This document shows positions 1 to 5,724 of a DNA stretch of 6,929 nt, in pieces. The stretch spans positions 1-6,929 of the forward strand of contig CAKZLS010000131.1 in NCBI GenBank assembly GCA_937127205.1. Direction: 5' to 3'. This DNA is from an uncultured Rhodospirillales bacterium (lineage in GTDB: Bacteria; Pseudomonadota; Alphaproteobacteria; Rhodospirillales; Defluviicoccaceae). The notes under the pieces were generated by a model. The model worked only from the letters and a program-made list of their open reading frames with translations, had not been told where the DNA came from and made no database searches. A program made the position numbers and the translations under genes. Position 1 is the stretch's first letter; each line of letters opens with the position of its first letter.

Positions 1-263
1 GTGGCCAACACCGACAGGATGTCTTCGAGTTTACGGCTCTCTGTCACGGCCACGCCGCGGGGATCGAGAATGGCGTAGACACCATATTGCTTGGTGATGG
101 TCCCCCGAACCTGCTGCACTCGGTTGAGCAAAGCCATGGCCGGGACACCGTCCCTCATGGTTGTCCGCCGGCAGCCGCAATACTTGCTATCGACGACCCT
201 GGCGATGATCGCCTCTTCATCTTCGGGGGTGAGCAGCGGGCTTGGGAAGTTGATAATCGACAT
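1..263 (-). CDS. Hypothetical protein, N-terminal 87 residues (cut by left window edge)
   Basis: An uninterrupted minus-strand frame opens with ATG at 263 and is still open at position 1, giving 87 codons. The protein begins MSIINFPSPLLTPEDEEAII and continues with a Cys pair (YCGC, near residues 32-35), an Arg-rich stretch, and a mixed helix/strand segment ending near VTESRKLEDILSVLA. A GGAG lies about 14 bases before the ATG, which is a long spacing, so the start is only moderately supported. I do not recognise the family. The N-terminal TPEDEEAIIARVV looks like an amphipathic helix, and there is no signal peptide or membrane segment in the visible part. Codon use is GC-rich in third positions, which supports real coding. 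It points away from the small gene at 536, so the AT-rich gap between them probably carries divergent promoters. Confidence 0.6.
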   Translation of the reverse strand, partial: MSIINFPSPLLTPEDEEAIIARVVDSKYCGCRRTTMRDGVPAMALLNRVQQVRGTITKQYGVYAILDPRGVAVTESRKLEDILSVLA

Positions 264-499
264 GGAGGCAAACAGATCTCCAAAACACCAAGAAAACCGG
301 AATAATGTAGCACGTTCTCGCCCGAATTGATGACATATAGCGAGCCAACGTCTCGCGCAACCGCACCGATCAATGGAACCATGCTGACATGAAAACGTCA
401 TGCCATGGTTTTGCCGTATTTTGTGGAAAACCCAAAATATTTATATTACACTTTGGATTACCCTCTAAAGTTGTTTTCCAAGCAGAACGAAATTACGCC

Positions 500-505
500 T
501 ATAAA
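500..505 (+). promoter_or_regulatory. Possible -10 element (TATAAA) for the gene at 536
   Basis: TATAAA lies in the AT-rich gap between the two divergent genes and matches five of six bases of the -10 consensus. The best -35 at about 18 bp spacing is poor (TTCCAA, 476-481). Transcription would start near 512 and give a leader of about 24 bases containing the ribosome binding site. An alternative, TTGTGG (421-426) with TATTAC (444-449) at 17 bp spacing, is also possible. The prediction comes from sequence only. Confidence 0.3.
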
Positions 506-535
506 CGCAACACATACATAGCACGGAGACCTCCC

Positions 536-880
536 ATGCCGGCGCCCGACGACCTCGATCGCCTCTTGGCCGATTGCTTGACGATCAACGCCGGGTTGAG
601 TTCGGGAGCGCGCCGGACGCTGGCTTATTTCCTCCGGCTGCGCGAGCGGCATGGCGACCGGACGGCACACTATTTGAGCCCCGACGATATCGAGCTGCTC
701 GAAGATTGGGCGGCGAGTGCGTGCCGGACGTCGCGCCGGCGGACCAAGCGGCGGAAAACAACACCGGCAAAGCGACCCTCGGTCGCTGCGACACCCGAAC
801 CTCCTGGCCACCGTGCCCGCTCTCGCACTTCTGAGAGAACGGGCGAAAAAACGGCCCCGCCGACGGTCAGCGCCGTTTAA
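536..880 (+). CDS. Small orphan protein with a highly basic C-terminal tail (114 aa)
   Basis: The ATG at 536 is chosen because GGAG (525-528) sits 7 bases before it. The same frame is open upstream to 389, but that stretch is AT-rich and has no good ribosome binding site. Residues 1-62 look like a compact helical domain: DDLDRLLADCL, then SGARRTLAYFLRLRERHG, then SPDDIELLEDWAASAC. Residues 63-114 are low-complexity and rich in Arg, Lys, Thr, Ser and Pro (for example RTSRRRTKRRKTTPAKRPS), like disordered nucleic-acid-binding tails. I do not recognise a family. A role in binding DNA or RNA is only an inference from the charge. There is no signal peptide or membrane segment. The 3' end overlaps the stop of the minus-strand kinase-like fragment by four bases. 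The tail could also be a frameshifted or eroded end, since its composition differs from the head. Confidence 0.5.
   Translation: MPAPDDLDRLLADCLTINAGLSSGARRTLAYFLRLRERHGDRTAHYLSPDDIELLEDWAASACRTSRRRTKRRKTTPAKRPSVAATPEPPGHRARSRTSERTGEKTAPPTVSAV
849..878 (-). terminator. Terminator-like hairpin with T run, minus strand
   Basis: Read leftwards, AAACGG pairs with CCGTTT, extended by CGC/GCG around a small bulge. The second arm runs straight into a tract of six T in total (complement of the A run at 845-850). It begins at the stop codon of the minus-strand kinase-like fragment, so it would end transcription from that direction. It lies inside the last codons of the plus-strand gene at 536-880, where it lacks a comparable T run. 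Confidence 0.4.
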
Positions 881-1167
881 CCGCCCTTCGGTAGCCGCCT
901 TTTACGCCCTTCGGGATCCGATCCAACGATCACGGAGAAGCGGACCGGTATGCCGAGATTGACCAGTACGCCAAGCCGCAGATCCTCCAGGGCCGCGTCG
1001 AACCCGTAGTTTCGAACGCCTTCGCGGCACAGTGTTTCGTGCCAGGCGGACAGAACGTCCAACGGATGGCCGGTCCGCTCGCTGGCCAGTTCGCTGCCGT
1101 CGAGCAGACGCGCCACATCCATCGCACCGAGCGAACGGGTCCTGACGGAATGACTTGTGCCGCCCAT
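877..1167 (-). pseudogene. C-terminal remnant of a phosphotransferase (APH / ecdysteroid-kinase-like)
   Basis: The minus-strand frame gives 96 residues from an ATG at 1167 that has AAGGG a few bases upstream. Residues 12-75 resemble the C-terminal part of the aminoglycoside/choline/ecdysteroid kinase-like superfamily. LGAMDVARLLDGS recalls the segment after the catalytic loop (family form roughly GxxDxAxxLxGS). It is followed by a helix with AWHETLCREGVRNY and then DAALEDLRLGVLVNL, which matches the family's YHxxLxxxGVxxYxxxxxxxDxRxxxL pattern. The ATP-binding lobe and the HGDxxxxN and DxD catalytic motifs are absent, and full-length members have roughly 300-380 residues, so this piece could not be an active kinase. 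Upstream, the frame stays open to 1242 but no longer looks like the family. I infer a 5' deletion, perhaps in the rearrangement that placed mgtE next to it. The family call is by eye and moderate; the alternative is a small unrelated gene. Confidence 0.42.
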
Positions 1168-1319
1168 CAACCCTTTTTCTCGGGTTGGCAAGCCGGCGGA
1201 ATTTACGATGCCGAGGATCCGAGCGCCACAAAAGGTTAACATCGCGCAAGGTCAACGCGCTCTTGCATCTCATTCATTTCCAACTCATTCCATGCGCTCA
1301 TCAAGCCAGGATACCGACC

Positions 1320-2756
1320 ATGCCCGACACCCCGATAACGGAAGACCGCCTGCAGGCGCAGATCCAATCCATCATCACGCTGCTGAGCCGCGAGCAAATG
1401 GTGACCGACGCCGCCATACAGCAGAGTACCCAAAAACGCGATCTGGTGGAGCAGCTGACCCATCGCCAGCACATGGCCGAGGTGGCCAACCGGATCAATG
1501 CCCTGGCGCCCGCCGACATCGCGCATCTGCTGGAGATGCTGCCGCGCGATCAGCGCCGCGCGGCGTGGGAGCAAGTCGGCCTGGACAAGGCCGGCGACGT
1601 CCTATGGGAGGCGACCGACGGGGTCGCCGACGCCCTCGCCCGCGCCACCGACCGCGACCGGCTTCTGGCCATCTGCCGGCATCTCGACGACGACGACCTG
1701 GCGCAGATCGCCGACCATGTTCCCGACGACGTGTTGCAGCAACACTATCTGTCGCTGGCCCCCGAGACCCGGGCGTGGGTAAAGGCGGCGGTGTCCTATC
1801 CCGACGACTCGGTCGGGCGTCTGATGAACAACGACCAGATCGCCGTGGACCAAAATGCGACGGTCAAGGACGTGCTCAAGCAGCTGCGGCGGCTGGGCAC
1901 CCTGCCCGGTCAGACCAACAGGCTTTTCGTCGTGGACGAGCGGCGGCGGCTCAAAGGCGTGCTGCCTGTCAAGACTCTGCTGCTTCACCGTCCCCGCGCG
2001 TTCGTGGCCGATCTCATGGAACAAGACGCGCCTCGTTTCGGCCCCGAGGACAATACCGGCGCGGCGGCCCGCGCCTTCGAACGCTACGACCTCGTCTCGG
2101 CCCCGGTGGTCGACGACAAGGGACGCTTGATCGGGCGCCTCACGGTGGACGCGGTGATGGATTTCGTTCGCGAGGAGGCAGAGGATCAGGCATTGAAACG
2201 GGAGGGCTTAAACCCCGACGAGGATCTGCTGGGTCCCATTTGGAAAACCGCGCGGCAACGGTGGTTATGGCTGGGACTGAACCTGTTGACCGCGTTCATC
2301 GCGTCCCGAGTCATTGGCGTGTTTGAAGGCAGTATCGAACAGCTGGTGGCGCTGGCCACGCTAATGCCGATCATCGCCAGTGTCGGCGGCAACACCGGCA
2401 ATCAGACCATCGCCATCTTCATTCGCGGTCTCGCGCTCGATCAGATCAACGCGAGCAACATCCGTCCGCTGGCCCTGAAGGAAGTCGGCGTCAGCACCGT
2501 CAACGGCGTGATCTGGGGGAGCGTTATGGGGGTGATCGCCTTCGCCCTCTATCAGAACCCGGCGCTCGGGGCGGTGATGGCGGCGGCGACGCTGCTCAAC
2601 CTGTTGGTGGCCGCGGTGGTGGGAATCGGGGTGCCGGTGACCATGAACAAACTCGGCCGCGACCCGGCGTTGGGATCCAGCGTACTGCTCACCTTCGTCA
2701 CCGACAGCATGGGCTTTTTCATCTTCTTGGGGCTGGCGACGGTCTTCTTGCTGTAA
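1320..2756 (+). CDS. mgtE: Magnesium transporter MgtE
   Basis: MgtE is a homodimeric inner-membrane Mg2+ channel gated by cytosolic Mg2+. This 478-residue protein has the full architecture. The helical MgtE N domain spans about 40-160 (LAPADIAHLLEMLPRDQRR is typical). A pair of CBS domains spans about 165-285 (FVVDERRRLKGVLPV and APVVDDKGRLIGRLTVD), followed by the plug helix at about 288-312. Five membrane helices lie at about 313-335, 338-358, 388-411, 416-442 and 452-478. The pore signature PIIASVGGNTGNQT (350-363) and the acidic residue in LLTFVTDSMGFFIF (Asp462, equivalent to the selectivity Asp of Thermus MgtE) are intact. The start at 1320 is preferred because AGGA lies 8 bases upstream. 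The frame is open to 1155, but that extension is not family-like and overlaps the kinase remnant. No Mg2+ riboswitch is visible in the short leader. Confidence 0.96.
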   Translation: MPDTPITEDRLQAQIQSIITLLSREQMVTDAAIQQSTQKRDLVEQLTHRQHMAEVANRINALAPADIAHLLEMLPRDQRRAAWEQVGLDKAGDVLWEATDGVADALARATDRDRLLAICRHLDDDDLAQIADHVPDDVLQQHYLSLAPETRAWVKAAVSYPDDSVGRLMNNDQIAVDQNATVKDVLKQLRRLGTLPGQTNRLFVVDERRRLKGVLPVKTLLLHRPRAFVADLMEQDAPRFGPEDNTGAAARAFERYDLVSAPVVDDKGRLIGRLTVDAVMDFVREEAEDQALKREGLNPDEDLLGPIWKTARQRWLWLGLNLLTAFIASRVIGVFEGSIEQLVALATLMPIIASVGGNTGNQTIAIFIRGLALDQINASNIRPLALKEVGVSTVNGVIWGSVMGVIAFALYQNPALGAVMAAATLLNLLVAAVVGIGVPVTMNKLGRDPALGSSVLLTFVTDSMGFFIFLGLATVFLL

Positions 2757-2769
2757 GCGCCAATCGTCG

Positions 2770-4254
2770 TCAATCCGCTCGCGCCCAGGCGCGCAGCGGG
2801 CGAAGCTGGCGGCTGCGATTTCGGTTGTGGGACTCCATGCGGGTCAGCACATTGTCGAGCACGGCCACCCCCTCGCCGATGTAGGCGCCCTTATTGAGCA
2901 TAACGCATTCGGCGCGTTCGGCCATGGCCGCGTCGGTAAACTCGCCGCGCGACGGCATGCCGCGCTTGACCAGGCTCTCCAGCACCTGCGTCGCCCAAAT
3001 CACCGGCACGTGGGCGGCGTCGCAGAGCCACAGGATTTCCTCCTGCACCTCCGAGAGACGCTCGTATCCGATTTCCACCGCCAGGTCGCCGCGGGCGATC
3101 ATCACGCCGAACGGATTGGCGCCGGCGGCCTGAACGATCAGTTCGGGGAGATTGGAGAATGCCAGCCCGGTCTCGATCTTGGCAATAATCGGCATGGGAG
3201 ACTGGCCGGGACGCCGCTTGTCCAGTTCGTCCTGCAGCCAGGCGATGTCTTCCGGGCGCTGCACGAACGAATAGGCGACGCCGTCTGCGCGTTCGGCCAC
3301 AAAGTCGAGATCTTTCAGGTCCTTGTCGGTCAGCGGCGGGACCACGACGGCCGAGCCGGGAAAGTTGATCCCCCGTTTTTCCTGAAGGGGATAGCCGCCG
3401 GGCGGCGTGCGGACCACCGCCATCACTACGCCGTCGTCGCGGATTTCCTCGACCGTGCCGGAAATCAGCCCGTCGCGGATGCTGACGTTGGCGCCGGCCT
3501 TTATCTGTCGTAGCACTTCGGGCATGGCGCAGTTTGCCTGGAACGAGAAACCGTTGCCGGTGTCGGGCGTGTCGAATGCCAGAAGGATCTTATCACCGGC
3601 TTGCACCTTTTTGGTTTTCTTGGGCGTGACCACAATGTCGGTGCGAATCTTGGGGCCCGCCAAATCCACCAATACCGGACACTTGCGCCCCACCTCGGCG
3701 CTCATGGCCTGGACATTGTCGATCATCATCGACCATTGGGCCACCGAATCCCGGCCGCAGTTGATGCGGGCGCAGTCCATCCCGGCATCGAACAATCCGC
3801 GCAGCGCCTCCGGATTCGCCGCCGTTTTTGGCGCGAGCGTAACGAGAATGCGGGTTTCCCGGCCTGTGGGACGGGGCCCGAACACGGTGGCGCTGTTCTT
3901 TTCCAACAGCTTTCTGCCGGCATAGTATTCGTCCGCTGACGGCCGCCGGGTCTCCGGCATGTCGTGGCCGCGCATCATCTCCATGTTGGCGATAATCGCG
4001 TCGAGGCTCGGCAAGACATGGCCCTCGCAGTGCCCCAGGGACGCCAGCCCCAAGGGCGCCAGGTCCGCCTGAAGCGGCCGCAGATCCAGTTGCCGCAGCG
4101 CCAGATAGTGGGACAAATTGACGGCGCTGTCCTTAAACGCGCCCCGAGACAGCATCGGATCCCAACGCGCCACCATCGCCGCGCCGTTGTCGACGACCTG
4201 GCGCCTGACATCGCGAAGTTTATCCAGCAGATCGTTTCGCAATTCGCCATCCAT
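2770..4254 (-). CDS. Pyruvate kinase, short atypical form without the C-terminal domain
   Basis: This family converts phosphoenolpyruvate and ADP to pyruvate and ATP, the last step of glycolysis. The protein has 494 residues. Residues 1 to about 130 form a helical N-terminal extension not found in standard enzymes. The barrel follows: RETRILVTLAP (132-142), ARINCG (162-167), DLAGPKIRT (197-205), the B (lid) domain at about 206-297, KRGINFPG (293-300), IIAKIET with the catalytic Lys359 and metal-ligand Glu361, ARGDLAVE (387-394, Asp390), and ATQVLES (421-427, Thr422). The protein ends soon after the barrel, so the regulatory C domain (about 130 residues in standard enzymes) is missing. The position of muscle Ser77 is Gly, Thr113 is Leu198, and Glu117 is Lys202; the last two are marks of K+-independent enzymes. 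The start at 4254 follows GAGGGGAAGG; an in-frame ATG at 4275 is less likely. The gene is monocistronic here and converges with mgtE. Kinase activity is likely but unproven. Confidence 0.88.
   Translation of the reverse strand: MDGELRNDLLDKLRDVRRQVVDNGAAMVARWDPMLSRGAFKDSAVNLSHYLALRQLDLRPLQADLAPLGLASLGHCEGHVLPSLDAIIANMEMMRGHDMPETRRPSADEYYAGRKLLEKNSATVFGPRPTGRETRILVTLAPKTAANPEALRGLFDAGMDCARINCGRDSVAQWSMMIDNVQAMSAEVGRKCPVLVDLAGPKIRTDIVVTPKKTKKVQAGDKILLAFDTPDTGNGFSFQANCAMPEVLRQIKAGANVSIRDGLISGTVEEIRDDGVVMAVVRTPPGGYPLQEKRGINFPGSAVVVPPLTDKDLKDLDFVAERADGVAYSFVQRPEDIAWLQDELDKRRPGQSPMPIIAKIETGLAFSNLPELIVQAAGANPFGVMIARGDLAVEIGYERLSEVQEEILWLCDAAHVPVIWATQVLESLVKRGMPSRGEFTDAAMAERAECVMLNKGAYIGEGVAVLDNVLTRMESHNRNRSRQLRPLRAWARAD
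2775..2799. terminator. Strong hairpin at the mgtE / pyruvate kinase junction
   Basis: CCGCT-CGCGCC at 2775-2785 pairs with GGCGCG-AGCGG at 2788-2799, an 11-bp stem with one bulged C (2794) and a tiny loop. It starts 18 bases past the mgtE stop and lies within the last codons of the opposing pyruvate kinase gene. No T tract follows on either strand, so it may be a weak or Rho-assisted terminator, or simply GC-rich coding sequence. Confidence 0.3.
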
Positions 4255-4507
4255 GGCGCCTTCCCCTCTCAGCATCGTTGCAACCGCGCAATATCCGCGC
4301 CTCCCGATCCGCTGGCAAATGACGGATTTGTGACATTCGCGTCCATGCACGGCCTTTGGGTCAGGGCGCTACTCTTTTCGGTGTCATACAGCCGCTCATA
4401 TGCAATTGCTCAAGAGAGCCGCGAACCCACTACGGGTTACACGCCCTTAGGCTGTATTAAAATGTAACTTACCTAAAATAATTGTCCCCGATCGACATAT
4501 TTATAAG

Positions 4508-4521
4508 TACCCATATGGATA
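4508..4521. promoter_or_regulatory. Operator-like palindrome, site 1
   Basis: TACCCATATGGATA matches the window's own consensus TACCCAWWTGGGTA at 13 of 14 positions. Its centre is about 194 bp upstream of the predicted transcription start of the exported protein gene. The binding protein is not known. Confidence 0.55.
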
Positions 4522-4559
4522 AAAAACAGCCTGATTTGTTCCTTTGATCAATTTGTAAA

Positions 4560-4573
4560 TACCTATTTGGGTG
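4560..4573. promoter_or_regulatory. Operator-like palindrome, site 2
   Basis: TACCTATTTGGGTG matches TACCCAWWTGGGTA at 12 of 14 positions. Its centre is 52 bp from site 1, close to five helical turns, so proteins bound to sites 1 and 2 could lie on the same face of the DNA. Confidence 0.55.
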
Positions 4574-4626
4574 TTTTACATAAATTCAAATAAACTCTTC
4601 AACCTCCATCAATAAAATCTCTTTTT

Positions 4627-4640
4627 TGCCCAAATGGGTA
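4627..4640. promoter_or_regulatory. Operator-like palindrome, site 3
   Basis: TGCCCAAATGGGTA matches TACCCAWWTGGGTA at 13 of 14 positions, with a perfect CCCA/TGGG core. It is 67 bp from site 2 and centred about 75 bp before the predicted transcription start. That position suits an activator better than a repressor that blocks the polymerase. Confidence 0.58.
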
Positions 4641-4673
4641 AGAATTTCGTACTCTTTTTAATAGATTTTTAGT

Positions 4674-4702
4674 TTGACAATACACGCAAAAAGCTTTTCA
4701 AT
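4674..4702 (+). promoter_or_regulatory. Sigma-70-type promoter for the exported protein gene
   Basis: A perfect -35 TTGACA (4674-4679) is followed after 17 bp by TTCAAT (4697-4702), four of six bases of the -10 consensus. Transcription would start near 4709 and give a leader of about 100 bases. The good -35 and weak -10, together with the operator-like sites upstream, suggest a regulated promoter. Confidence 0.55.
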
Positions 4703-4811
4703 TGCAGGTATTCTAACACGCCAGAAACGCACTCAATGCGAGTAGCTGATTTTGGCGCTCGGATGCGAGGAACACCGGAAGATTGACGCCGAACGTGAGG
4801 AGGAAATGAAG

Positions 4812-5549
4812 ATGTCTGTTAATAGGTTTGGGAAAATGATGGGGAAAGCGGCGATTGCCGGTTTTGCCTTGGCGGTGCTGACCGCCGGAACCGCGCCAGC
4901 CAAGGCCGCGGTCGTAACATGGGACTTGTGGATCGCGTATGACGATGCCTTGCTGACGACGGGACTTGGGAGCTCGGCTACCGGACACGGAATTAATTCC
5001 GCTGTTACGTCGACATTCGGCATTACCCAAGCGACCAACGCCACCGGTTCCGTGACGTTCGATGACGCCGGATGCGGCAATGCGTTTTGCGGCCCGGTCG
5101 AAGATTCCAACTTTTCGATTAATTTCGAATTCGAGGGAACGCCTATTTCGTTCTCCACCAACGACGACTTCCGCTACAATGGCAGCTCCTATGTCAATGA
5201 AAGCGCATTCGGCCGGGGCCCGGCGATGTTTTTCACCCCGTTCGCCGGCGCATCAGCTCCGGATTTCAACGTGCAATTCGCGCACGGCTCGAGCGTAAAC
5301 AATTGGGCTCTTAGCCTCCAGCTCGGCGTAATTGAGCTCTACGACCTGAGCAATGTCGCTGGTTTTCCGCAGTGGACCGGCCTGCGCGGCACGCTCTGCC
5401 ACGATGGCTTTGGCGAGCCGGGCGAAAGCTCTGTGTGCTATCGCGGACCCGACACCGGAGTTGTTCCGATCCCGGCGGCTCTTCCGTTGTTCGCCTCCGG
5501 ACTTGTGGCCATGGGCCTCGGTGCCTGGCGCCGGCGCCGCAGCGCCTAA
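4812..5549 (+). CDS. Exported protein with VPxPA-type (PEP-CTERM-like) sorting signal, function unknown
   Basis: The 245-residue protein has a classic signal peptide: a charged N-terminus (Arg5, Lys8, Lys12), a hydrophobic core at 13-27, and likely cleavage after the AKA at 30-32. The C-terminus, VPIPAALPLFASGL followed by a hydrophobic helix and WRRRRSA (218-245), has the three-part layout of PEP-CTERM/VPLPA-CTERM signals. In known systems these are processed by an exosortase and direct proteins to the cell surface or extracellular matrix. The middle (33-215) is rich in Ser, Thr, Asn, Gly and Phe, as in beta-rich surface proteins, with four cysteines (88, 93, 196, 209) that could form two disulfides. 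I do not recognise this domain. ATG at 4812 is preferred because GGAGG (4799-4803) lies 8 bases upstream; the ATG at 4806 is only 2 bases away, and a TTG at 4752 is unlikely. No exosortase gene is in the window. Confidence 0.85.
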   Translation: MSVNRFGKMMGKAAIAGFALAVLTAGTAPAKAAVVTWDLWIAYDDALLTTGLGSSATGHGINSAVTSTFGITQATNATGSVTFDDAGCGNAFCGPVEDSNFSINFEFEGTPISFSTNDDFRYNGSSYVNESAFGRGPAMFFTPFAGASAPDFNVQFAHGSSVNNWALSLQLGVIELYDLSNVAGFPQWTGLRGTLCHDGFGEPGESSVCYRGPDTGVVPIPAALPLFASGLVAMGLGAWRRRRSA

Positions 5550-5561
5550 CTCGTGAGGGAC

Positions 5562-5651
5562 CGTCATCTTCTGACGACGAGGGCGGCGGCGGATCTTCCG
5601 CCGCCGCCGCTGTTCCGGGGGACAGCTCCCCGCCCGCCGGGCTTCACCCGG
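5562..5651 (+). terminator. Cluster of hairpins after the exported protein gene
   Basis: Four successive inverted repeats lie just after the stop codon. They are CGTCA/TGACG (5562-5576), a perfect 12-bp stem with a 3-base loop made of GGC/GCC triplets (5582-5608), GCTGT/ACAGC (5609-5626), and CCGGG/CCCGG (5637-5651). The 12-bp stem is the strongest. None has a T tract, so this would be a non-canonical terminator or a block that protects the mRNA 3' end. No gene lies between 5550 and 5724. Confidence 0.45.
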
Positions 5652-5724
5652 ACCGCCATACGCCGCAAAAGGCCTGCGAAAGACGTGGACCTTGGCGGCG
5701 CATCGGCGTTAAATCCAACCCATC

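Larger units (their letters stand above)
4255..4811. other. AT-rich 557-bp intergenic regulatory region
   Basis: No credible gene is visible here. From about 4441 to 4740 base composition drops sharply to AT-rich compared with the GC-rich genes on both sides. The part nearest the pyruvate kinase gene (4255-4460) should hold its leader and promoter. A weak candidate on the minus strand is TTGAGC (4408-4413) with TGTATG (4385-4390) at 17 bp. This part also holds nested inverted repeats (4386-4457). The right half holds three palindromic operator-like sites and the promoter of the exported protein, listed separately. A half-site resembling the operator (TACCTAAAA) occurs at 4470. Confidence 0.6.

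Noticed and set aside
389..535. Longer start for the small gene at 536
   Set aside because: This stretch is AT-rich, looks like a promoter region, and lacks a ribosome binding site; ATG at 536 has GGAG 7 bases upstream.
882..914. Direct repeat CGCCCTTCGG (882-891 and 905-914)
   Set aside because: Only 10 bases, two copies, in GC-rich sequence near the kinase remnant's end; no sign of an att site or insertion scar.
1155..1319. Longer start for mgtE
   Set aside because: The extra 55 residues are not MgtE-like, have no good ribosome binding site and overlap the kinase remnant; ATG at 1320 has AGGA at a good distance.
1243..1319. Magnesium riboswitch in the mgtE leader
   Set aside because: The leader is too short and shows no long paired structure; M-box riboswitches are mainly found in Firmicutes.
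2827..3513. 228-codon plus-strand open frame inside the pyruvate kinase gene
   Set aside because: It is the antisense shadow of a clear pyruvate kinase; its His/Gly/Arg-rich protein resembles no family.
4386..4457. tRNA-like element suggested by the 72-base length and cloverleaf-like repeats
   Set aside because: Neither strand has a T-arm with GTTC next to the closing stem or a proper anticodon arm.
4508..4640. CRISPR or tandem repeat array
   Set aside because: The three 14-bp copies are palindromic, spaced unevenly (52 and 67 bp) and too short for CRISPR repeats; operator sites fit better.
4752..4767. Sigma-54-like box (TTGGCGC ... TGCG) before the exported protein gene
   Set aside because: The GG and GC pairs are separated by 9 bases instead of the strict 10 and the flanks fit poorly; the TTGACA promoter upstream is better.
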